From Candidatus Cloacimonadota bacterium (GTDB lineage Bacteria; Cloacimonadota; Cloacimonadia; Cloacimonadales; PWNZ01), in NCBI GenBank assembly GCA_003564135.1, contig PWNZ01000087.1, forward strand, positions 1 through 33,728: a stretch of 33,728 nucleotides of DNA, read 5' to 3'. Made by a program: the position numbers and the translations under genes. The notes beneath the pieces were generated by a model that worked only from the letters and a program-made list of their open reading frames with translations, searched no databases and was not told where the DNA came from. This document shows positions 1 through 10,400 of this stretch, in pieces. Position 1 is the stretch's first letter. Each line of letters starts with the position of its first letter.

Positions 1-87
1 AAAGTTGTGAAGAATATATGTGAAGAATTGAATAAGTCTGAAACTAAATTCCCCGGTACGAATCTCCGGCTTTGCTACGATTTAGTA

Positions 88-312
88 TCATTTAATAATC
101 CCTGAGGTCAGGAGTTCTGAAGGTACTAAATATTGCTGATTCTCAATAGCTCCAATTTCATATAAATCATTAGTGTCCTCTATTAGATAAGGATTCCCTT
201 CAGTTCCATTGCCGTGTTCCCACGGTTGTGCGGACAGCGAAACCCCGGTAATTATAGTGAGGGCTGCAATGATGTTAATCCCTACCATTGAATTACTATT
301 TTTTGTTTTCAT
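88..312 (-). pseudogene. Short N-terminal fragment of a secreted protein
   Basis: A 74-residue reading frame starts at an ATG preceded by AAGGAG with 7 nt spacing. A GTG seven codons upstream is also in frame, but it would place the ribosome site inside the gene. The product begins with a basic, then hydrophobic stretch ending in SLSAQ, a good Sec signal peptide. The mature part opens with GNGTEGNPYLIEDTNDLYEI. The G-x-G-T-x-x-N-P-Y-L-I pattern is typical of the first lines of large secreted repeat proteins of the GLUG/adhesin kind in FCB bacteria. The frame then stops after about 25 more residues, and the next 87 bases are closed in all three minus frames. I infer a truncated remnant rather than a complete protein. 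A genuine short secreted peptide remains possible. Confidence 0.4.
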
Positions 313-979
313 TATATTCTCCTTTTTATTTGACACTTTAACCTGTGTCTGAGATTAATCACGGGTACGCTTAGCGCGTAGATATGAGGTCTGCACCGGC
401 TCTTAATAGGATTCGTTGGTACTAAAACATAAGAATTCCTATAAGGACGCTGCAGACTGCCTTATGAAGCGGTTATGGTTCCCTATACGGGCTCTTAACC
501 TGTAATAAGGGTAAGCTTCGGGCTTATTGGTTACATTATTATTGTAAAGCTGAGTGCGAAAATAGGGAAGTGAGACAGATCCCGGCGGTCTGTTATACGG
601 TCAGATTCTCGGACGTTATTTATTCAATATTATTTGTCCACAGAGCAGGCAGGCTTTTACAGATTACCGGAACAGAATGTTTCCTTGTGTAGATATCAGG
701 TGAAAAAAGAAAATATTAGCTACCGTAGTTAATCAAGGGTAACCATTGGCTTGCTGCGTAGTCGGCTCCAACTAACTTCGCAGCAAACCAGAGGAAAGTT
801 AGGGAGTTCCTGGTCCTTATTTCTGGTACTTGGGTTATTAATATTTGGGGCAGTGTCCTGTTTGTTCAAAATCTATTCTGAGTGATCAGAGAGATCTGCT
901 TATCCATTGTAACAGAAAAAAGAGATTACACCGGACTAGAAAAGTCAAGTTTCTATATTTTTTAACTGCATTATTTGGG
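313..979. other. Non-coding interval between the secreted fragment and mfd
   Basis: About 650 bp lie downstream of mfd and upstream of the secreted-protein fragment. No frame of useful length shows coding character. The only structure I can support is a pair of overlapping inverted repeats at 751-802, listed separately. No tRNA, transposase remnant or clear terminator is seen. Confidence 0.6.
751..802. repeat. Overlapping, mutually exclusive inverted repeats
   Basis: TTGCTGCG (751-758) pairs perfectly with CGCAGCAA (779-786) across 20 nt. Inside that loop, CTAACTT (772-778) pairs perfectly with AAGTTAG (796-802). The second stem starts within the loop of the first and ends outside it, so the two either exclude each other or form a pseudoknot. 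No U-tract follows on either strand, so it is not a simple terminator. If transcribed from the minus strand it would be in the 3' trailer of mfd. Its function is unknown. Confidence 0.35.
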
Positions 980-3900
980 TTAAGACTTCTCTGTAGCTAA
1001 GAGTATTTTTTTAGCTGCTTCTAACACTTTATTGTTTTCTATGGTATAACTTTCGGGAAGCGAGATAGTCATCGTCAATGCTTGCTGGCTGTCATTAAAG
1101 CTGACGGGATGTTCAGTAGCTGTAACGATTTTTTCGATAGTCATTTTATCCGGTAGTTTTTTCTTGTCGAATCTAATCTGAATTTTACTTTTTCTTATTC
1201 TGAAAGAATCGAGGTTGCAGCGGTCAGCCATCATCTTTAACAGGAAAAATGAGAGTCCCTTTTTGGCAGGAGCCGGCAATTCTCCAAACCTATCTTTCAA
1301 CTCCAAGGCGAATTGATCGAAATTCTCGGGACGATCGAATTTCAACATCCTGTTATATAGTTTAAGTCTTGTTTTTTCATCTGGGACATAATCTTCCGGT
1401 AGGAAGAAGTCAATATCGATGCGGGTGGAGTCATTAGTTTTTTGTTCCTCGGGGAAGGTCTCTTTCCCATTTACAATGTTTTCCACGGCTTCTGATAGAA
1501 GCTTGTTATAATAGTTAAAGACGATTGAGTTGATTACGCCACTTTGTTTAGTTCCTAATAAGGTTCCGGCGCCTCTTAGCTCCAAGTCTCGCATAGCTAT
1601 TTGATAGCCTGATCCGAGAGCGTTGTACTCGCTAAGGGCTTCTATCCTTTTGCGGGCTATTTGCTGCATGTTTTTCGGAATAATTAAGTAAGCATAGGCA
1701 CGACGATTACTACGGCCTACACGGCCTCTTATTTGATACAACTGAGCCAAACCGAACATGTCCGCCCGGTTTATGAAGATAGTGTTGGCATTAGGAATAT
1801 CTATGCCTGACTCTACTATAGTAGTAGCTATCATGATATCGTATTTATGGTCGTAGAAGTCGAGCATAATCTTTTCTAATTGACGTTCGGGTAAACGTCC
1901 ATGACCCACAACTATCCTTAAATCGGGGATTAAAATTTTAAGTTTATCAGCGATTGACTGGATAGTATCAATCCTGTTATGGACAAATAATGTCTGTCCG
2001 CCTCGATCGAGTTCTCTTCTAACAGCATCTTTTATGATATTTAGATCGAAGGGGATGATATTAGTTCTGATAGGTAGCCTGGCTTTTGGCGACGACTGTA
2101 TGAGTGACATCTCCTTCAAGCGGACTAAGGCCATATTTAAGGTGCGAGGAATAGGAGTTGCCGACATATAGAGAGTGTCAACATTTGCTTTCAATTTACG
2201 AATCTTTTCCTTGTGCCTGACACCGAAACGATGCTCTTCGTCAATAATGAGTAACCCCAAGCGTTTAAACTCAACATCTTTTGATAATAACCGGTGGGTT
2301 CCTATAACAATATCTATTCTCCCTTGTTTGACTTCTAGCAGGTCTTTGGCTATTTGAGATTTGGTGCGAAACCGACTGAGCATACTAACGTTAATCGGAT
2401 ATTGAGCTATCCGTTCCTGAAAAACAATGTAATGCTGTTCGGCTAGTAGTGTTGTAGGGACTAAGACTGCTACCTGCCGGCCGCTAACGACAGCTTTGAA
2501 TGCTGCCCTAACCGCCACTTCGGTTTTGCCGAAACCTACGTCGCCACAAAGTAATCGTTCCATTGGATTTGGTGATTCCATATCGGCTTTGACTTCATCG
2601 GTAGCTCTTTTTTGGTCGGGTGTGTCTTCATACAAGAATGATTCTTCCATTTCCGTCTGCCATACAGTATCACCATCAAAAGCAATACCTTGCCGAACTG
2701 ACCTTTCAGCATACAGTTTGATCAGGTCGTCAGCTATCATTTCAATCTGTTTCTTAGCCCTTAGTTTTGCCTGATCCCACTTTTTGCCGCCCAGTTTATG
2801 TAATTCAGGTTTAATACCATCTTCCGAAACATAGCGGCTAACGAGATTTAGACGATATACCGGCACGTATACCTTAGCCTCATCTGCATAACAAATAGAT
2901 AGACACTCAACTTTGCTGCCGGCGACATTCATCAGAACTAGGCCTTCATAGAGTCCTATTCCGTGTTCAATGTGAACAATGTAGTCACCCGGTTTCAAGC
3001 TTTCATAATCGACAATTGCCTCACCTTCGGGATAGTACTCATAGGTTTTCTTTTGTTTATAACGGTTGAAAATTTCATGGTCAGTGTAAAGAGCTAATTT
3101 AGCCTCAGGCAGCTCAAATCCGCGATGAAGTACGCCTAATTCATAGTCAATTTTTCCTGTGAACTCCCTTAGTGATTCTTTCATTCTCTTTTTTTGACTT
3201 TCATTATCAGATTGGATTATTATTTGCCATTTATCATTGATCTTTTTCTCCAAGACATCTTGCAAAATGCTGATATCCCTATTAAAAATCGGTTGAGGTG
3301 TAAACGGGTTTTCGACATGACAGTGACCATTATTTATAGGCTCGTCTGGCAGTGATGAAAGATAACATTTTTTTTCGATCCTTCCGAGTAAATCCTCGAA
3401 ATCGGTAAATATTTCATTGGGGTGGGGGATGAGACTGTCCGGATCTAATTTATTATTAGGTCTTTTTGGGACTTCAATAAGTTTTCTTTGGTGTAGCTCG
3501 TGAGTTTCTTTTATGATGTTTTCGGCACTATTTTCAAGAAGAGCAAATTCGTCAAAAGCAATTCTAACGTGCTGTTCTTTTTGGCCGGGGCAATTTCCAA
3601 TATAGTCAAGAATCGTAGCCGTGTCATCATATAACAATGAGATATCCTGCTCTATACCCTCATAAATACCGTTATTATGGATTTTATTCCAGTGAGTTGG
3701 GTTGATTGATGAAATATCGTCGAGAGACACTTCTCGAGCCGGTACAATTTTTAAAGGTGTCTCTATTTCGCTTGTAGAAACTTGAGTAAAAGGATCAAAA
3801 TAACGGCAAGAGGTAATAGTGTCTCCAAAAAACTCTATACGGATAGGTTTTTTATGCGAAGGAGAGTAGATGTCCAGGATACCGCCCCGTCTGGAAACAT

Positions 3901-4426
3901 CGCCGACTTTTGCTACTTCTGTTTGCATCTCATAACCAAAACCGATCAGTTTGGACGTAAGTTGATCGAGATCATACTCACGATCTTGGGCTAGTAATAT
4001 CAAGCTCTTTTTTATAAGTTTGGGACTGACGATCTTTCTGATCAAAGATTTGACAGACAATACCAAAACTAGCGGTCTGCCGGTAACTATTCTTTCTAAG
4101 ACCTCCAATCTTCTTGCTCTGATAGAGTAATGAGGTGAGCGATCTTCATAGGGGAGAGTTTCATAGTCAGGCAGGAAACAGACCTTGTCCTTACCTAATA
4201 GCAATGATAAGTCTTCTTGATAATCTTCTGCTTTATTACAGTCATTGGTTACGAATATTAAGCTACTGGACATGTTATCTATAGAAAACATGCGAGCTGC
4301 CATAATAGTCTTTGACGTGAGGTTTAGGTTAGAGCAAAATACCTTGTTTTGGGTGAGGAAAATTTCGTCGAATCTTCTCACACTCGTCGTTTGATCTAAG
4401 AACGGTTTTATCTTTGTATAAAACAT
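980..4426 (-). CDS. mfd: Transcription-repair coupling factor Mfd
   Basis: At 1148 residues this is the usual length of Mfd, the ATP-driven DNA translocase that removes RNA polymerase stalled at lesions and recruits UvrA for nucleotide-excision repair in the cytoplasm. The N-terminal third is UvrB-like. The polymerase-interaction (CarD-like) domain begins near residue 475 with GDYIVHIEHGIGLYEG. The RecG-like motor has Walker A GDVGFGKTE near residue 628, the DEEH box (LLIIDEEHRFGV) near residue 725, SATPIPRT, TTIVESGIDIPNANT and QIRGRVGRS. The C-terminal TRCF domain includes FFLPEDYVPDEKTRLKLYNR. It lies 54 bp downstream of sprA on the same strand, so the two are probably co-transcribed. No strong ribosome site precedes the ATG. 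Confidence 0.97.
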   Translation of the reverse strand: MFYTKIKPFLDQTTSVRRFDEIFLTQNKVFCSNLNLTSKTIMAARMFSIDNMSSSLIFVTNDCNKAEDYQEDLSLLLGKDKVCFLPDYETLPYEDRSPHYSIRARRLEVLERIVTGRPLVLVLSVKSLIRKIVSPKLIKKSLILLAQDREYDLDQLTSKLIGFGYEMQTEVAKVGDVSRRGGILDIYSPSHKKPIRIEFFGDTITSCRYFDPFTQVSTSEIETPLKIVPAREVSLDDISSINPTHWNKIHNNGIYEGIEQDISLLYDDTATILDYIGNCPGQKEQHVRIAFDEFALLENSAENIIKETHELHQRKLIEVPKRPNNKLDPDSLIPHPNEIFTDFEDLLGRIEKKCYLSSLPDEPINNGHCHVENPFTPQPIFNRDISILQDVLEKKINDKWQIIIQSDNESQKKRMKESLREFTGKIDYELGVLHRGFELPEAKLALYTDHEIFNRYKQKKTYEYYPEGEAIVDYESLKPGDYIVHIEHGIGLYEGLVLMNVAGSKVECLSICYADEAKVYVPVYRLNLVSRYVSEDGIKPELHKLGGKKWDQAKLRAKKQIEMIADDLIKLYAERSVRQGIAFDGDTVWQTEMEESFLYEDTPDQKRATDEVKADMESPNPMERLLCGDVGFGKTEVAVRAAFKAVVSGRQVAVLVPTTLLAEQHYIVFQERIAQYPINVSMLSRFRTKSQIAKDLLEVKQGRIDIVIGTHRLLSKDVEFKRLGLLIIDEEHRFGVRHKEKIRKLKANVDTLYMSATPIPRTLNMALVRLKEMSLIQSSPKARLPIRTNIIPFDLNIIKDAVRRELDRGGQTLFVHNRIDTIQSIADKLKILIPDLRIVVGHGRLPERQLEKIMLDFYDHKYDIMIATTIVESGIDIPNANTIFINRADMFGLAQLYQIRGRVGRSNRRAYAYLIIPKNMQQIARKRIEALSEYNALGSGYQIAMRDLELRGAGTLLGTKQSGVINSIVFNYYNKLLSEAVENIVNGKETFPEEQKTNDSTRIDIDFFLPEDYVPDEKTRLKLYNRMLKFDRPENFDQFALELKDRFGELPAPAKKGLSFFLLKMMADRCNLDSFRIRKSKIQIRFDKKKLPDKMTIEKIVTATEHPVSFNDSQQALTMTISLPESYTIENNKVLEAAKKILLATEKS

Positions 4427-4480
4427 GTTTTAGTTATTAAAAAGATCCTTACTGGTTGGTTACGGGTTGTTGGCTCTTAG

Positions 4481-7400
4481 TTAGAAAGTTATCTCAGCCC
4501 AGACGGATAATGAAATAGTTCTTAGCTTCTCATCTCGCCTGCGATCATGGTTAAGTTCATACGATGTTTGCATACCACCGCGAATATTTCTGCTAAAGTT
4601 ATAAGAAATCCTGGGATTAATTCTGTATCTTTCTGTGTCACGCTCGACAATAGTTTCCTGGCTGCCCTCATTGATACTTTTTGATCTGTCCCAATTTATG
4701 CCTAACTCGGTGGTCATCTCGTTAGTTATCGGCATTCTGGTAGAAAAGAACGGGAGCTTCAAGCCTTGTGGTGACCGGAACGACCAAGAGAAATTGGTCG
4801 TTATTGAGTTTTCGGTGTTTTCGCGAATGGCTGTATATGTTTCTCTATAGGTAAGAGAAGTTGCTTGAGAATGGTTGTAGGAAATGTTGGTTGTTATTCT
4901 GTGGTGCCAAGAAGCCTGCCAGGAGATAAGAGGTGAAAAACTGTGAGTCTTATTACGTGCCGATGGCTTCTCCCACTCATCATCGTCCCAATCAATAGAT
5001 CCTCTGACTCGTTCGGTGTAGGTGTAGGAACTGCTCAGTCTTGAACTGGTCATTAGTTTTTCGGCTCTGATAAGCTTATGGAATTCAGTCAAAGATAACC
5101 TGACATTCGGAAACACGGTAGTGACCTCTTTTTGGCTGGCAGTAGAGTATCTTTTATCAATAGTACGCGAGTAATTTAGCGTTGATGAAAGGTTGGTCAT
5201 GATTGGATATCCGGTGGCTACTGAGAAGTTGTCGCGGTTTTCTTTCATGTCTAAATTTTCTCTTTCATCTTCGATCTGACCCGGCAATCCTAATTGGTAA
5301 AGTAATCCGGGTCGCTCTTCGTACCTTGAGTAGCGGCTGCCATAGGTGTTGTCGTAGTTGATGGTGAAATTTTCAAAACGGGCTAAATAAGTGATCATTC
5401 TAGCCCATAGTTTCATTTGATCTTCCGGCTCGGCTGGTTGCTCATCTTCATCATCTTGATCAGTTGCGGTTTCGGTTCTTCTTTCATCTCTTTCTGTTTC
5501 TTCTTTTTCTCTGATTCTGTCCATTTCTTCCTGATATGGGGAGGTACTATTATTCTGATTATTTGGTATGTCGTGGTCATATTGACCATCATCCATAGTT
5601 TCATTGAAAGGCGTATAGTCATCAGCCATAGCATAGCTATTATTGTGATTCGTGTAGCTGTTATATCCAAAGCCATCACCGAATTCATCGTCATAATCAT
5701 CGAAATCATCAAATCTTTGATCAAACTCATCAAAGTCATCAGCAGGAGTTGTATCTTGGGTTTCCGGGATTTCAGCTCTTCTTATTCCATACATATCTAA
5801 TAATGACTGTAGTAAATCACGATTGTTTAAGCGGACATTTATCCTCGCATTCCTGTTCACGTTACCATCGAATTCCCAATAGTCGATTTCATCATCAATA
5901 CTTTCCCTAAAAGGCTTTTGGACTTCTCTATATCTAACTCCGGTAGTAGCGGTTACCGTCCATAAGCGAGGGAGAAGTGTAGGATTATAGTTGTAAGTAA
6001 TGTTTTGATCTCGTTCGGTTTCCCTTCCTAAGGGCAACGTGTCAAACATTTCACCTTCTTCTTTTAAATCTCTTTTTTGACTAAAAGTGTAAGAACCCGT
6101 CAAGGTGGGAGTCAGGTTATGGTTAATAGATGTTGAAAGATCTAATTCTCTTCGATCCCGAGAGTATCTGTCTTTAGTCCATATACCGGAAACAGTATCG
6201 GGCACATTGGATGTATTCCATCTCCATCTGTTTGGCTCTTCAGACCTGAAACTGGCAGTATTATTGAAGCTATGAGGAAAGAAGTTTATCCGATAATTCC
6301 TACTAAGGTTAAATCCTAATAGCTCTCTGGGTATATTGAGATTATAATTCATTGTGGCTGAGTAAACTAATGTAGTGTCGGCACTGGTGGAGGTGAGGTT
6401 CTCATTATACCTGATATTCCCGCGGAGGGTTGTGTTAGCGACGGTGTATTGTAAAATTTTACTTCTCGGTGTTATATTTTGACCTAGAGAAATGTCGGCA
6501 CTTTTTCTGAGCGATTCTCTTTTTTCTCTTCTTCTTTCTTCATCATCTTGAATGTCTGCGCGTAAGATATCTGAATTAGCTTTAAATCTCGGGGTTCCGG
6601 TTGTTTGATTTCTGGAAAGCGTTAGCGGGATGTTGAGCCCCCATTCGGTGGGGAAAAACTTATGAAGATTATAGCGGTTTGTTATATCGAAAGAAAGTGT
6701 TTCTTCATAAGATGGCCGCGTTCTTCTGGAAACATTTGTGTTAAAGTTTTGTGATCGCCACACCAGAGACATATTCAAGGTTGAGAAGTCGGCGAAGGTG
6801 GTGTTAAGACTTGTCCTCGCAGCTAATCCCAGCTCTTCAAAAGGATCGGCAACTCTGATATCATTAACGTAAAGCCTGCCTGTCCAGTTTCTGGTCATTT
6901 CGCTATTATTGATAACACCGATTGACATCTTCCTGATGTTTGTTAAAGTAACTCGATCTCCTCTTACTTTAACGGTAGCTGTTTCCGATTCGCCGGATAC
7001 TTGAATTTGAACCTCTTCCTCGTAAATTCCGTCATGTCCGGCAACGTTCTGTTTCAGACTTGTTAAGGTAGAGAAATCAATTTCTATATCTTGCCAGTAC
7101 CTTTCGCTCATCATCATGCCATCTGCATGATAGCTGACTGCTTCGGCAGGATATCGTATTTCATAATAATTTAGAGAGTCGGCACCAATTCTGAAAATGA
7201 TCTCTTGATCTCCCTTTACGGTGGGCTGTTCGAAACTTCTTCCTCTTTCTAAATATACCCAGTAGCGAAGTTTTCCATAGCTTGTAATGTTTTGAAACTC
7301 ACGAAACCGCCTGGTGACCATACCGGAATGACCGGTTCTAAGGTTATTATAATCAACTGCTAAAGCTTGATCAAGCAAAGGAATTCCATCATCTTCGATC

Positions 7401-10400
7401 TCAACGTTGGGCGGTGATACATAATGGTCGCGGTTGTTTTGATTATCTACAACTGAGACGGAGTGGAATTCATTATTGTTTGCTAAATAGCTGCTGCTGA
7501 CAACTTCATCATTACGGTCTTTAATAACTCTTTCTTCCCAGCGATTACCAACGACATTCAAACGAGCTATTTGAACCCTAGTTAATTCATCAGTCTCCAT
7601 CCAGACACGTGCATAATTAATCGCATTTAGGTTCGGATTTCGGGGGCTGTCGCTTTTGATTATAAAGTCATCCATTGGGATTCGGTATAGACGCCACCCG
7701 TTATACTCGCTTTCATAATGATCACTTTTTAGGTTAACAGAGTACTGGAAATAGCGGTTTAGCATGTCTAAAACACCATTGCCGTTAAGGTCTTCTGTGT
7801 CTAAGATGCCGTTACCCGAGGTGCCGTTGATCCAGGGATAATCTCCAAACTCATCTTTTTCATTACTGAAATTATCATAGGGGTCGTCTCCCGGTTCACC
7901 TTCAGGTATGCCGTCAAGACCGACGTCTTCTCGAGGTTCCAAGATGCCGTCTCTTACGCCGTCATTAGCTCCGTCTTCCGTGTTCAGCACTCCTTTCCCG
8001 CCATTCCAGACGTAAAAATTTTCACTGATGTCACCTAAATCTATGTGAATAGTCGGTAGTGGTTCTGAATCCTGGAATGGATACTTATCTGCTCTAACTA
8101 ACAATTCTATGTATTTTTTATCGGAGAAGTTTATCTCGTTACCTAAGTGGCGCATGATACCGCCCCAGTATTGATTTGTTACGCCTGGATTAGATATCTC
8201 CGGCGGGATGGTTCGCAATGTCATGATCTGAACACTTTCCGTTCTTTCCCGCTGGGTTAAGAATTCAGGGTCGAAAACATCTTCAGCGATAATATTGTCT
8301 GGATTGTACCAGTTTGGCCGGGCTCGCATGAGATTAGTTCCGTGAGGTTTGCTAGCCGGAGACCAGTTTAATCGAGACAACCCCAGAGGATAAGTATCGA
8401 CATTACCTTCCATATCATCGAGATAAGCTTCTTTTCTGTCCGGTTGATCTCTATGGCCATAGATTCTCGGCATTGTCATAGCGATTTCGCCTGATAATCT
8501 AAACTGAGATCTTTCATCTGTCCGGATTAAGGGTATCATGTCAACTAACTTGGTAAAAAGAGGTGGATCGAACTCTAATCTACCGTCAATATCGGCCATC
8601 AAAAGAGTCCTGTTTTCATTGTTTATACTGGTTCTTCTTTCACCGGAGGTTTCTGAGTGATAGATAAATGTTCCACCTAATCTGGTCAAATCAGATAGAT
8701 GCCAATCTGCTCTTAAGCCCATTAAAGTTTTCGAATCGGTAGCAAAAAGAGGCCGGTATTCGTAGTCAACTTCTATATTCGAATCCGGGCTTCTGCCTCT
8801 TTCCGTGAGGAAACTGATATGACCGAAGTCATAGTCTACGATGTAATGTGTGTCTTCTTGCAATGTTTCGCCATCAACACGAACTCTTACCGATCCCTGC
8901 AAAATATTCATCTGACCAAGTTCTATGCGGTCTCGACCGACCTTTCCTACCGCTGACATATTAACAGTTATCTGTTCGAGATTAGATCCTGTTATTCTTT
9001 CTGTCTCATAGATGATATTGTCGGAGAATTCTTTGAAAGGTTCAATCATTGGCAAGATAACATATCCGGCAGATAGATTAACAGTTTCATCGTAGCCGTT
9101 TATCAATCCGTCGCCATTAGTGTCTAACCTAAGATAGTCATTGAATTCTATTCCTCCGGGTATAATATCATCATCTATGAAGTAATTAATTGTCCCATCC
9201 GGATTGAAAGTAAAGAAGTTGAGTCTGAAACCGTCATTTTGAATATTTCTACGGTTGAGGTTATAAATGTTCCTGGCCTGGAGTGGCCAGGTATCGTCGT
9301 CTTCATCGGGGTTCTGATTATTTCTGCGAATTGGCTTAACAAATAGTTTATCATTAATATAACCACCAACACTTTGACCATCAAGTTGTGTATAAGCAAC
9401 ACCGATAGCATAATTTCGATTGATGGGAATATTCATGGTAAGAATTCCGGTATCATAATCTATAAAATAATCGGTATTGATGTCTAATATTTCGAATTGG
9501 TAAGGCATTAAATCATCTGGATCATCACCTAACTCCCATCCTTCGACAGTATCTAAGGATGGATCATCAACCCAGGTATCAAGATAGACTTCAAATGGTT
9601 CTGCTGGGTCGGGCAATAACTGATCAGCGCCCGGCTGAAGTAACCATCTTCCTGCTGGATCGGTTCTAATGGCATTATCTATATATCCCGGCAAGCCGTC
9701 ATCCCCTTCACCGTAAAGCTGATAAAGCTCAGATGGAACAACGACGTAATAGTGAGTTCTTGTGGCATAGTTGTGGCTGCGAAAGTGAAGTGAATCAGCA
9801 GCATCAGTTCCCGTAAATCTTCTGCTCAGTTTTTCTGCTTCTTCTTTACTGGCGATAGCTGTTATTTCAAGGTCGCCAAACTTGAGGTCACTTCTGATTC
9901 CAAAAAGTCCGGTCGACGATGCAGAATAACGAATGAACTCAGATCCTGTCAAGGATAGTGATATATTGCCGGCCTTGATCGATTGAATGATCTCGTCTTC
10001 GTCGCCCTCATATTCGATTTCGATAGTACTAGGATCCATAAAAGCGAGGTCTGACTGTGATGAGTGGCGAACATTGACACTTATTTTGTCACCGATTGTG
10101 CCTCGTAAGCGAAGATTCAAATCTTGCCGCATTTCCAGGTTGAGATCGGTACCTCGATCACCTTCCATTAAACGGCGATCATCGCGTTTTGTGCTGCTGC
10201 CTGATAGGGTTAACCGTTGACTTCCGGTCAGACTCAGCCGTGTTGGACGATCACCTATGAATTTCCTAACAGCGCCGGGAAGTGGAGGTAAATCCAAAAC
10301 TAATTCCGGTATCAAGCCGGGTTCAGCGTCTCTTACGTCTTCTACGAATTCTTGTTGGATCTGTTCTCGTATCTGTTGCTTAAATTGTGACTTGAAAAGA

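Noticed and set aside
644..656. AGCAGGCAGGC shared with 25915-25926
   Set aside because: An 11-base match between two intergenic stretches of this total size is expected about once by chance.
5417..5800. A 127-codon frame on the plus strand, very rich in Ile/Ser/Phe
   Set aside because: It is the antisense of the acidic Asp/Glu-rich insert of sprA; GAT/GAA codons read backwards give Ile, Ser and Phe.
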